Shown piece after piece: positions 34,199 to 48,200 of a stretch of 64,000 nt of DNA. A program made the translations under genes and the position numbers. A model generated the notes under the pieces. The model searched no databases. It worked only from the letters and a program-made list of their open reading frames with translations, and was not told the origin of the DNA. The stretch's first letter is position 1; every line of letters starts with the position of its first letter. The stretch lies in NCBI GenBank assembly GCA_947044365.1, contig OX345640.1:4514001-4578000 (forward strand), written 5' to 3'. Source of the DNA: Petrosia ficiformis. Taxonomy: Eukaryota > Porifera > Demospongiae > Haplosclerida > Petrosiidae.

Positions 34199-37100
34199 AT
34201 GCCTGTGAGTGGATTCACACCAGTCATTGTATCTAACAATAGTAGTTCCTCCATGGCCGTTTCTCCTCCTAATTGTTCTTCACCTTTGCCGACTAACTGC
34301 CTTCCTCAACAGAATGGACAGAATGTGGAAATGGATTGCATCAGTCTTAGCTCCAAAGTTTCATCTGCTGAGCAGATGATTTCAGATAGTGATCTTATGG
34401 ATGATTTCTCCAATCAGTTATCTATATCACCAAAATCAACATCAGATTTGAAAGATTCTGAAAGAAGAGAAATGGAAATGTGTACAGCAATGTTTGATAA
34501 TTGGACACATGGAAAACAGACTGAGTTTGTACAAAATTTAGTAGAAAGCATGTCTTTTCATCAACATGAACGCATTTACTCAATCCTTTTGCCATTGTTA
34601 CAAAGAGACTTCGTTACTCAATTACCAGGTTTGTACATGTATATGTAAACTGTACAGTATAATTAATATTGTGGCTATTTAAAATTTAAAACTGCTTTTA
34701 AGAAGGGATTGTGAGTGTTGTTATAACTTGAATCAATATTACTCATGTTAGTAAACTCAACAAATCACTTCATATGACCCTACATAAGTACAGGTATCTT
34801 TTAGCACCTTACTGAACGTACATGTGTAGATACTTACATGTATGTAAGGTTATATGGAAGTGGTTTGTGTTGACACTTGACCTTGATATACCTCTTGTGT
34901 TACCCATCCTGATCTTGTTACATACTTTGTTGGGTTTGACATACCATCTCAATTTTCTTTACATACTTTTTGGATTTTAATTCCTATCATTCTTGTTCAA
35001 AATGTTTTTTTATTATTCTTTATCTAAAAGTAGTCATTACTGATATACAAATGTAGACAGGGTTATCTGTAGTCTGTTTATTTTATGTGTAACTGGATTT
35101 GCAGAGGGATTAATCATGTAACCACTTTTCATTAATTAATGGCTATAATGATCTAGGCAATTATAATTTACATAATTAGTTTTTAATTTTATATACCGTA
35201 AAAGTAGAAATGTTCGTCTTTTTCGACTAGTTGATGTGAGGACGAAATTTAATTTTTAACCCGTTTCTTCCACTCTCCCACGCATTTATGCAGCTTACAC
35301 GTGAACGAGGTAATAACATAACGCTGTTACAGTACTTTCATAAGGTGGACACCAAAGAAGATCCCTCGAGTACCATCTGTCACCATCCACTGTACATGAG
35401 ATACTACCACCTCGCCTGAGAAAAAGCGAACACAACGCAGAGATTGCTTTGGGCACATGTCCAACAGTGCCAACGGTGTCTTTTACAACAGCCACAGCAT
35501 ATGGATCATAGTGGTTATTCGTCTCTCGAACACATCGTAAGACTTCTCCTTCCTCAGCACTCCATGTGTCTTTATATACATGATAACTTCGTACCATAGA
35601 CGATAGCGAGTAGCTACACATTATTTTGACACTGACAACACGTAGACACGTGGACGTTTACATCAGCATCATGTTCGTTTGGTATTACTGACCATGCCCA
35701 TAGTCGAAATTTTATACAGCCGAAAATTAACATTTGTTGAGCTTGAAGAAACAAGACAAAATTTGACCTGTTGAAAATTTCTACGTTTACGGTAATTATA
35801 CATTTGTGTATATTATACATGTATGTAGTTCTCCAATCAGTTTTTTATCACTTGAAAATTGTGGATTGAGTCATTACCACATACACATTTGTACCCCTCT
35901 TGCCCACCTTGGAATTAGATTGCAAAATGCAAAACGCACAGCACAATAACCCTGTACACACCCCCCTTTTGAAATTCAAGTTTTATTCTCCCTTGACAAA
36001 TCTTCTAAATAGTGTTCAGCTATACCATGTCTTTATATTCACTGGGTCTTCTAATAAACAGTGACAGAGTATTAGCAAATCTAAATGTTTATTTTTGCAT
36101 ATTCTTTTATTATTTTAAAGATTATGATCTACCTATAACACTTTGACAAGTATAACTTATTAAATTATGCAGGTGTAGTTTTCATAGTGAAACAAGGATA
36201 TAAGGAGGAAAAGTTGTTAACATTAATGCTGGAATGGATATTCAATATTAAATTTGAAGCTTCATTAGCAAAGCATTGAAGGTTTACATGTGTTTTTATC
36301 AATGTTACTCTAACCATGATAGACTATACAAAGCCTTCAAGTTCCAAAACTTGATTATTGCTTTATAATGAGTACTAGTGTTGTTCCTGTCGCTGTTTCT
36401 AGTTTCTACTCAGATTTCGTGTTTGCTGAGAAATGAGACAGAAGCTGCCAGCAATACAGCCTCAATTTTTCTTGTACAATTTAACCACACATTTGAATTG
36501 TACAAGTGTGCATGCACGAACATTAAAGTGGGTGTGGTGGCAAAGCTTCAAAGGGAGAAACTTAGTTTAGAATGTGCAGCAAACAAACGAATGTTCAAAC
36601 CTTTGAACCTTTTTTCCAGCCCTAGTTAATATACATGTACATGTATAATATGATGTTCTTTCCCAGCTAACAGTAATGAGTAAAGTTACAAGCTTCCGTA
36701 TACATGTAGTTGATAGCCATGTGTGTCTTTTGTGTGAAGCCATCAAAAATTATTTGGAATTATTTTCACTATTATAATTTTACATGTACATGTACTAGAT
36801 ACATGTACATAATGGAGTTAGTGATATTTACTTTGACGGGAAGTGATGCATAATATATTATATACTAGTACATGTACATGTATAATAATTATCCACCACT
36901 TGACTAACGATTTCAAAGAAGGAGTTTAATCTTTTTTCCCCCTCCAAACAGGTAAAGGATTACATCATGTAGCATACAAGATATTAACATACCTTGATGA
37001 GAAATCACTGTGTAGAGCCGAATTGGTATGTTGTAGTTATGTACACGATATATACATGTACATGTACATGTATGTTAATTATTATAATTTATGTATAGTT

Positions 37101-40100
37101 ATAACACCCCATGAAGGATGCATAGGATTGCAGAATGATCTTGTAGCCTACATGTACATGTATGTATTGCTACTGTATATACCGTATATACACATGTAGA
37201 TGTGTATTTCCAGCCAAGGCAAAATTTACAATTATTATTGTTGTGAAATTGATTGATTGGTGAGGCTTGGTTTTGAATTTTATGATTAAACAAGTGTATA
37301 TAGAGAAAAAAACATCCCTATGATTGCTTTGTGGTGTCCAGCATTCAGTAATCATGGCTGACTTTATCATGCCAGAAATACAACAGCCTATTATAGTTAT
37401 TATTTTGATTATCTACTCTCCTTACCTTTCAAAGGACCTTTTAGAACTTTAGGAATATATTTCGGGCAGAATAGTTCCAGTTTCTATGTAAGCTACTTAG
37501 CTACAAGCAGCTTTCTTTCTGCTGCTCTGTAGAGCTCGAGTGCGCATTCTTTCACGCCCCACACCCATTAATTGACTGAGCCCCTGGGAATGACTCAACT
37601 TCCTTAACTACGTATACAACGCATACTCGCGCAAGTGGACACAAGAATATATATATATATATATAGATTCAAACCTGTGGAAAGCAATCATAGGGATGGC
37701 CCTATGGGCCATAAAAAAATTGTTAACAATATGAAGAAAGAACACCTTTGGCTGCTCTCAACTGTTTACAAATAGTTAAAGTGTTTTCTATGTCGCTAAA
37801 AGGGATCTCTTACACTACTTGAATTTTATAAATACACACATGTCCTGTGTTCAAAGATAGAATGTGGCATCAATCAAAATGCCAGAATATGACAAAATAA
37901 AAATATTGCTTGAACTATACACTTTTACCTCCCAGCCGTAATATGTGCTGTTAGAATTTTGTTTATTGCAGAAATGATACAAGCACAAGAACTAATATAC
38001 AGTATTTACTAATACATACATTTGTACAGGTCAGTTCAGGATGGTATCGTGTTATAGCTGATGGTATGTTATGGAAGAGACTAATAGCTTGGAAGGTCAA
38101 AACTGATCCAGTGTGGAGTGGACTGGCAGAAAGAAGAGGATGGTAGGTAGTGTTGTAATTGTAAAAAAATATTTTATTCTTAGTTATACATGTGATTATT
38201 GTAGTTATATTTATTAGTTGTTAATAATAAAGAATCACATAACAGTTTTTAGTTTTTGTTATTGTATTTACTTTCATAATACACAAACAAACTTGGTGCT
38301 ATCAATATTGAAGTTGTTTTCTCTGCTTCACTAAACTATGATTTTTGTTTATGCTATGAGCTAAAGGTAAAAATAGTTACTATAGTCATTGGATATTTCT
38401 CATGGAGACCAACATTTAACTGGATATCAAATATTGCTTCAACTTCTGTGACCAATTCTAGAATGATTTTTTAAGCATAAAACGCATTAGATAGTACATG
38501 CATGTATATATATGTAGTTAGCTAAACAATTCATATCCAAAGGGTTGATAGGCAAGCCATTTTGCAAAACAACAAATGAGTTTATACAATAATTGAAAAT
38601 TAAGTGAATTGATTGTAAGTGGGCCTCTAAAGTTGTTATTGCATTATTAACCCCTTACAAAAACTATTTTTGTTAATTGTTATTTTAAAACTTTTACAAC
38701 CACTAATGGTAGAATGCAAGTGTAATTATTTTAGAGCTTGTGGGACATATGTCTCTAAGCATTTACACATTGTGTGTTTAATATGTGACTGGCTCTGGAA
38801 TAATCTATAATTTTATAATTCAGGAAGCCAACATAATGTGTTATACCATAGTCACACTTATTTTTGTGGGGCCAAATTTTCGCGTTTTTGTAGGAAGTGC
38901 TACCAGGAGAAATTTTTGTATTCCGTGGTCTGACACATTTCACACGTGCTGGTGAGAAAGAGAAGATGAAGCAGTTGGAGAATGACTACTTACTTCGCAA
39001 TAGAAGCGATAATTAGAGGTTACCACATATATAAGGATATTTGGGAGAGTTCTGTTGGAAAGCAGCTATTCTGTGAAATTGAAGAAAACAACACACACAA
39101 TTCGCATGCTGTAGCAATAGTTAAAACTGCAACAATTGTTGGCCATGAACCTCGAATGATAGCTTTGGGCCTCTTCGGATCAGATAAGCCTTGGGTTTCA
39201 ACTCTCTTGAAGTAACTGTAGATAGACATCTTTGCACTTGTCAAACACATGGTATGAAAAGTAATTTTCATTAAGTTTTCGCGATGTCAATTCTCTCACG
39301 AAATTTTCACCTTGCTAAAATAACTGCAAGTAGAAGACTAATAAATATACATGTATACGTACTTCCTGCATAATAAATTTTGTTAGCTTTCGCTTGCATA
39401 ATGTACACTACATACATGTATGTACATAATTTTATCTCCTCTTATCTATATGTAAATTTCACATGTACATGTACAGTAGCTTGCATAATGTACACTATAT
39501 ATGTACATAATCTTATATACATGTAAATTGTACATGTACATGTACATGTACATGTACAGTAGCTTGCATGCATAATGTAAAGTAAGTAAACATGTAAACT
39601 TTAAGAACTGCTATCAAATTTGTGTATTTCATATTACATGTTTAAATAATTCATGTATACTTTAATGGGATTAATAAATCAGTATTATTGATATTGAGTG
39701 ATGCGTGATTACTATTTTAATACAATGTACATGTGTTACATGTACATGTAGATGTAATACATGTACATGTACATTTACATGAATGTATTAAGTAAACTTG
39801 TGACTATATGCTGACTCATGTCAGTACATAAAATGCATATACATGTACGTGTGTATATGTGATCAGGAATATGAAATCATTAATTGTTGCATAATCATTT
39901 TCAATCAAAATGCTTATGTTTAAACTCTTATTATTCACCTGCTTTATACAAGAAGCCACTGAAGTGTGGTATCCAGGATGATCAATCATTACTTGAATTT
40001 TAGTGGCTTTCTGTACAAAATTGCCGAATAGCCAGTTTTTTTATTCAGTTTGTTTTTTACACAACAGGTAATTTTTTCGTATTTCCACATATACATGTAC

Positions 40101-43100
40101 ATGTATTGTACTTGATGCAGTACAATACATGTATGTATGATTGTGTATATATAATACTAACTACTGATATCATGTGTTATGTTAAATTCTGTTCTCTCTC
40201 TTTCTCTCCCTCCACCAGGGGTCAGTACCTCTACAATATAACCACACCTCCTGAAAATACTGAAGCTCATCAGTACTTTAGAAAACTTTACCCTGGTATT
40301 ATTCATGATATTAAGGTAAGGAAGTCGTTTGTCTAAATTAATTATCTTGTGCAGTGTTGTCACTCCCTTTGCATACCTGTGTTCACTCATTTCTCTCATA
40401 TATGTTCATGTGCATCGCTACCTTTTACATGTAGTGCTGCCCTAGCCATTTCTGTTAGAAAATGAAACTCACAATTTAGTCACAAGCTACTACAAAAAGA
40501 TGGAAATAGCTCAACAAATCTTTTCCTACAGTACCATAAAGTTTTAACAAGTGTATATAGAGAAAAAAGTATCCCTATGATTGCTTTGTGGTGTCCAGCA
40601 TTCAGTAATCATGACTGACTTTATCATGCCTGAAACACAACAGCCTATTATAGTTATTATTTTCATTATCTACTCTCCTTACCTTTTAAAGGACCTTGTA
40701 GAACTTTAGGAATATATTTCAGGCAGAATAGCTAGCTATTAGTTCCAGTTTCTACATAAGCAACTTAGCTTTCTTCCTGCTGGCTCGAACGCATGTTCTT
40801 TTACACGCCACGCCCTTCAATTGACCGAGCCCCCGGGAATGACGCAACTTCCTTAACTACGTATACAACGCATACTCGCACAAGTGGACACAAGAATATA
40901 TATATATATATACATTAAACCCTGTGGAAAGCAATCATAGGGATGGCCCTACGGGCCATAAAAACCTGTTTGTAAAGTATTTGCAGTGCTCAAAATAGTT
41001 TTTGAAAGTGCCCAATAGAAATATCTGTATAAAACAATATTTGACCAACAAGTTGTGGATTTTGTCTGGAAAAATGTCTCACAAACCAGCACTGTACCCA
41101 TGTATGGGCTATGAGATTTAAAAGTAACCCACTAGATAATTACTAATAATTATCCTGTGTATGAGGTTACTGTAGCTACTTATTTTCATATTATTCATCA
41201 GACAATTTGTCCAGTCAAAATGTTTGGAAAATGCCCAATTGCTAGACGTTATTTCAAGCATTGTAATGATTGTATCTGTATCTGCCCTATACTACTTGCC
41301 TATACCTAATTTATACCTTGGTATAGACACCTAGAAATGTATCTATACCAGTATAAGTACATGTACATGTATAACAGTAATATTAATATATTTGTTGAAG
41401 TGCTAAGAGAGATCCCACACTAATAACAATATATTTCATTCCTCTTAATACATTTAATGATCTGTTATGTATTACTTGATACTGGCTCATGTTGACACAA
41501 AAATGTGTTTGATGCCAGTGAGTATACCATGTGTGTTAATATCATATCTTAATGAGTTCAAATATGACAATAAGTTATTGGTTGTCTGGTAATATTTACA
41601 CACAGACATTATTAACATAATATTTACAATTATACACACATGATGTATGTACATGTACATGTAGTCTGTACGTGTACGTGTACATGTAGTTTGTACGTGT
41701 ACATGTAGTATATACGTGTACATGTAGTATATACGTGTACATGTAGTCTGTACGTGTACATGTAGTCTGTACGTGTACATGTAGTATGTACGTGTACATG
41801 TAGTCTGTATGTGTACATGTAGTATGTACGTGTACATGTAGTCTGTACGTATACATGTAGTCTGTATATGTACATGTACATATACAGACTACATGTAGTT
41901 TGTACGTGTATATGTAGTCTGTATGTGTACATGTAGTATGTACGTGTACATGTAGTCTGTATGTGTACATGTAGTCAAATATAAACATACTGTTGATTAG
42001 TGCTGAAACTAAAACTGCATGTAGAAATCTATCTTTACCAGACGTTCAAAGCTTTTTAATTGTTATCAATGTTGAAAAGAGCATTCAGAGCTTCAATGTT
42101 ACACACATTTATATACATTTACTGTACACAATCCAAATGTGATTTTGAAGTAGCTTATATTTGTAATTTGTATTTTTGTATTTTTGTCTTGTAGTTGAGA
42201 TTTTGTTGCATGTTGAAATATAGAGAGAGGATCTCAAGTTGGGGAATCACCTCTCCCCCAAACCCTGCCTAGTTAGAACATTGTGGGGTTTATAATTATA
42301 ATTTTTATGGCCCACAGGGCCATCCCTATGATTGCTTTCCCATGGGTTCGAACTATATATATATATATATACATTGTATATATATATAATTCTTGCATCA
42401 CTTTTGTGAGTATGTGTTGTATATGTAGTTAAGGAAGTTGCATCATTCTGTGTGACTTGGTCGATTAATGTGTGTGGTGCGTAATAGACCGCGCACTCGA
42501 GCTCTATAGACCAGCAGGAATAGAGAAAGAAAGCTGCTTGTAGCTTATGTTGGAACTGGAACTAATAGCTAGCTATTCTACCTGAAATATATTCCTAAAG
42601 TTCTACAAAATCCTGTAAAATTTAAGGAAAGCCTATAATAGGCTGTTGTGTTTCAGACATGATAAAGTCAGCCATGATTACTGAATGCTGGAAACCACAA
42701 ACCAGTACTTTTTATGGCCTGTAGGGCCATCCCTATGATTGCTTTCCCACGGGTTCGATGTATGTTTATATATATATATTCTTGTGTCACTTACGCAAGT
42801 ATGCGTTGTATACGTAGTTAAGGAAGTTACGTCGTTCCCGGGGACTCGGTCAATTAATGGGCGTGGCACGTAATAGAACGCGCGCTCTACAGAGTACAGA
42901 CAAGAGTAGAAGAAAGAAAGCTGTAGCTCTACTAGCTTATGTAGAAACTGGAACTAATAGCTGGCTATTCTTCCTGAAATATATTTCTAAAGTTCTAGAA
43001 GGTCTTTAAAAGGTAAGGAGAGTAGATAATCGAAATAATAACTATAGTAGGCTGTTGTGTTTCAGGCATGATAAAGTTAGCCATGATTAGTGAATGCTGG

Positions 43101-45218
43101 ACACCACAAAGCAATCATGGGATACTTTTTTCTCTATATACACTTGTTTCTCTATATATCTTGTTAAAACGTGCATACACTGTTAATTTATATAGATGTT
43201 ATGACATTCCATATTAGATACAAATAATTATATAACTATTGTCCTATAACACAATTACTGATCACTGGTACTTTTTTTTTCAGACAATGCAAGAAAACTG
43301 GCTTAATGGTAATCATACATTAACACGTATTGAATGTCATAGTGAGAACAGTAAAGGTGTATATTGTCTACAATATGATGAAGACAAGATAGTCAGTGGA
43401 CTAAGGGATAACACAATTAAGGTAACATCTAACTGTCTAAATGAGCAACAAATGCTTATAAATGCTTACTATTTTCAACCATTTTGTAGTCAGTACACTT
43501 TAGTACATTGTACATGCGTATCTAAGAAGCTTAATAATTGGTCTAATCCAAATTTTATGATCTTTGTTTTAAAACTGAATGCCGAGTTTAATCACTTTAA
43601 TCAAGACTGGACAGTCACTGTATTATATGTGTACATGTACATGTAAACTTTGGCTTTGATAACCAGTTGTTTTTCCTCTTCTCCTCCCCTTTATAGATCT
43701 GGATGCGAAATGACATGAGTTGTACCAAAATACTAACAGGTCACACTGGCTCTGTATTGTGTTTACAATATGATGAAAGAGTCATAGTTACTGGATCCAG
43801 TGATTCAACCATCAGGTAGTGTGTCTGTTTCTATATCTCCTTGTGTGTGTGTATGTGTCTGTATCTGTGTGTGTGTGTCTGTGTCTGTATCCGTGTGTGT
43901 CTGTGTGTGTATGTGTCTGTATCCGTGTGTGTCTGTGTGTGTGTATGTGTCTGTATCTGTGTGTGTCTGTGAGTGTGTATGTGTCTGTGTGTGTCTGTGT
44001 CTGTGTGTGTCTCCGTGTGTGTGTATGTGTCTGTATCCGTGTGTGTACATGTATGTGTCTGTATCCGTGTGTGTCTGCATGCACATATACATGTACATTG
44101 TACCATAGTACCAAGAATAATCATGATCTCTTCATGTATCTATAATGTTACACATTACATTTTAGGTATATACATGTACATGTACTACAATACATTCATC
44201 AATAATGTTGTATACTAATTAATTTTGTTGTAGTGTGTAAAGTTGTTTTTAAACCTCATGTTTATTTTCTCTTAGAGTTTGGGATGTTGATACTGGACAG
44301 ATGTTGAATACATTAGTACATCATTGTGAGGCTGTACTACATCTCAGATTTAATGATAATACTATGGTAACTTGTTCAAAGGTTAGCCAAGTACATGTGT
44401 AATAGTCTATATAACTGTCTAAATAATAGTTTATACTTGATGATCTCTGTTGAGTTAAGTATGCCCACATATTTAATGATGGTCTAGTGATAAATGTACA
44501 CATATAAATAATTACTAGATTGTGGCATCATTCACGTCTGTGCATACTTAGGCTTGTGCCCCAGATACTTAAGATGGCAGAGAAAAAGATTCATCTATTT
44601 GCACATGCACTAATTAACATTTTAATTTCCCAGATATCTGGCGCATCCATGGACTATCATAGTCTTTGTAGCTAAAAATGTATAATTAATATGGGCAGTT
44701 TTGATCAAGGGATCTCTGTTTCTGTACAGCACCTTGGATCTCATGATCCTGTTCAAGCAGATCTTGGTCGTGTTATAGTACATGTACTACAAACTGACAC
44801 ACCCCTTTGTTACCACGTGTTGTTAGTTAGTTAGTTCATGTGCAAACATTTGAATCCAGGCTCTTTTTCTCCGTCATCTTGAAAGCCTGGGTACAACACT
44901 AGCTGTACAGTGCTGAGCACTGGTTGCCGAATCATCCATTAGATAGTGTTGTGTTAGCTACTTGTAATAGTCATCGGGATTGTTTTTTCACCGCTACAGT
45001 AACTACATGTACATGTACATCCTATAATAGGCACGGTTAGTTAGCTAAACACTAGTTAATCAAGTATAACTAGATTGTGGGAAAGTAGGCATGTTATGAC
45101 TGAATGAAGTCACTATTGTCATATACATGTTGTATACTAGACATCATAATATCCTAATGTATATATACATTGTACATGTATGCATCAAGAATCAGATCAA
45201 CTATCCACATCATATATA

Positions 45219-45285
<67 letters not shown>

Positions 45286-48200
45286 ATACATATATAATTA
45301 TATATAATTATATAGATTCAACCCTGTGGAAAGCAATCATAGGCGTGGCCCTACTGGCCATAATCATTCATTTTATAATCTTATTTACAATATATATTAC
45401 AAACCATGCTATTTATGTGTTGGTTTATCCTCTTTGGTTGAAAGCTTTGCAGAGGAAAATTGATACCAGTAATGTTTTAATGTCAATTTGTGGTACTTAC
45501 ATCACATGCCATCATTTATGATAATTATCACATACTACTAATCTCATCTCATCTCATCCATTCTAGGATCGTACAATAGCTGTATGGGATATAAACACTG
45601 CCTCTGACATTATCCTCAGAAGAGTATTAGTGGGTCATAGAGCTGCAGTCAATGTTGTAGATTTTGATGAAAAATATATTGTATCTGCTTCAGGAGATAG
45701 AACTATAAAGGTGACTTGATGTTATCTATTTTAGTAGATGTTTTGTGATTTAGTTATGTTCATTAATTACTTAATACTCAGATCATAGAGTGTCAATAGT
45801 TGGACTATAAACGTTTTTGTCATTTTATAGTTACAAAAATTTATATGGATAAACACACATCACAAAACAATTTTATATTTATGTAGTCTGACGATAAAAG
45901 AAGTATGTTGGGTGTGTATTATCGTATTTGTCCTCAATCAAGCATGAAATTATTGTAATCTGTAGTTTGTATATGTATTATACTATTTTGAATTGGTAAT
46001 ATAGCTACTATACTACATGAAGTGACAACCAACTTTTAAATTACCAAAATTACATGTATTCAAAACTTCAAATTATGCTGAAAAATACTCCACTGTTGTT
46101 GTGGACCTCATTAGACAATTATATACATGTACAATGTATGATTGTATTTTAGTAAGAATTTTACATCTCATAACAGGTTTGGAGAACTAGTAATAGCGAG
46201 TTTGTATGTACACTACATGGACACAGAAGAGGAATAGCTTGTTTGCAGTATAGAGGAAATCATGTAGTCAGTGGCTCCTCTGATAACACTATTAGGTGAG
46301 ATTTATAAGTACTATTATGTGCATCTTATCAAGAGTGTAAATTGTACAGTGGGTTTTGTTGACGAAGGAAATATTTTGGCGAATTGGAAAATTTGTCAAA
46401 TTAAAGTACAGTAAAATTTTAGCTACTCACTACTGTTACTTGACTGCTACACAAGGTAGAGTTTCTCCAACAACAGTATCCCTATGGCGTGACATGGTAT
46501 CCTCTCACAGCGCTCTGGCTCCGTTATCAATAGTAGGCGTGGTTTAGTAACATGTTTTTGAAATGTCAAATCATAGGAATGGGCCTACAGGCCATAATAA
46601 ATATACATGTACATGTATAAATAATATACATACACTTGTATGGAATTATGAGCTTATAAGTTGGAGTACACAAGCAAGTTAATTTACATCATTATTGGAC
46701 TTTCTCAAGTAATGTGTGTCACACTTGAAGATTGGGCACATAAGCTAACATATACATGTAATCAGTAGTAAGGAACTTGTACAAACTGCTAAAGGAGACT
46801 ACAAAGATTATTATTGAAGAACCTTTAAACAGAAGAAGTGGGAATTAAATGACTATGAGTTGTTTGGGTTTCAGAATATAAAAAGGACAATAAAGTAAAT
46901 ATTGATCTGTTTACATTCACGTTGACTTCAAAATTAGGGTTTATGTGTATATTGTACTATAATGTATAGTTTAGTGTCATAAGGTTAATACTGTAACTCA
47001 GTAATGAAGTAATGGATTGAAATTTGACAAACAGAACGGGAAGGATAATTATATGAAATGTAAAGGTAAAATTATTGTTGATCAATCCAAATTAAAGTTT
47101 TGAACAATTTTCTGAGATCATGGTGAACATGAATGACTTCAGTGTCAGTGAGTCTGTGTCACTATAAATTGATTGCAAAGATACTGACTGACATGTATCT
47201 GTTATTACATGATGTTTATTATAAATTTATAATAGGATTTGGGATGTTGAATGTGGAGCTTGTTTGAGATTATTGGAAGGTCATGAGGAGCTAGTCAGGT
47301 AATAAATGCATAATATCTAAATCAGTGTTTCCCACAAAGTGTGTTAAATGTGTTATACAATGAGCTTTAAAGACCAAAGCGGAAGCCACACCTTTAATAC
47401 AAAATTGAGTGGATGATAATGCAAATTTTTGCTGCTTTCTTAAACATTTTGAAACAGTGTAGCTATGCTAGAAAGCCTTATTATAGACCTTGGAAATAGT
47501 TACATGTATAGACAGGCCTCAATGCTAGTTCAAGACTCCTTGTATTATATATTATACAAATACTGGAAAAGATTATTGATGACCAATACTCATCTCTAAA
47601 AAGTATAGTTTTCACTATCATCAGAGCTGAAGAATGCTTTAAACATCCAGGGTAAGTACATTTACTTAGAACTAAACTATCTGTTTCCCGAGAGAGTATG
47701 GAGAAATGCGAGTCATGTCAAGTTCAAATACTCGCATGGATATAGTGGTACCAATTGGTAGTGAAAGCAAGTTCTGTTATAGTTTGCACTTTGCAATGGC
47801 AAGGAGTATATGTACTTGTTTTGGAGATTTTATTGAGGATCCTCCAACCTTAGCCTCGTCCATTTAAGTGGGTGGGAAAAGTATGTGTGGTCACATTATT
47901 AATTTATGTGGATGTCAAATTGAGCTGTTTCATTAATTTACGTGGTAACACTGATCTAAATTCATCTCGCAATTCATACTATTGCCAAAATAAATACTGC
48001 GTTTTGGCATTTAATGAATGAATTATTTCACTTTTTAACTTGTCATGGCTTGTTTCATGGGAAATATTTAATGTTAGCTTGATATTCAACTGTAAGTAAC
48101 TACTATAGATGTGCATAACAACAGCCTCTGTGTTTGTATTGTCCATTTTGTGATCTACAAGCCTCAAATGCCAGCAACACTAAGCAAGTAACTTCTCTCC

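Noticed and set aside
41487..41988. Three overlapping 100-130-residue minus ORFs
   Set aside because: Period and composition of the TGTACATGTAGT array explain them entirely.
43800..44218. Cys/Val- and His/Thr-rich ORFs on both strands
   Set aside because: Translations of the TGTGTCTG minisatellite in beta-TrCP intron 6.
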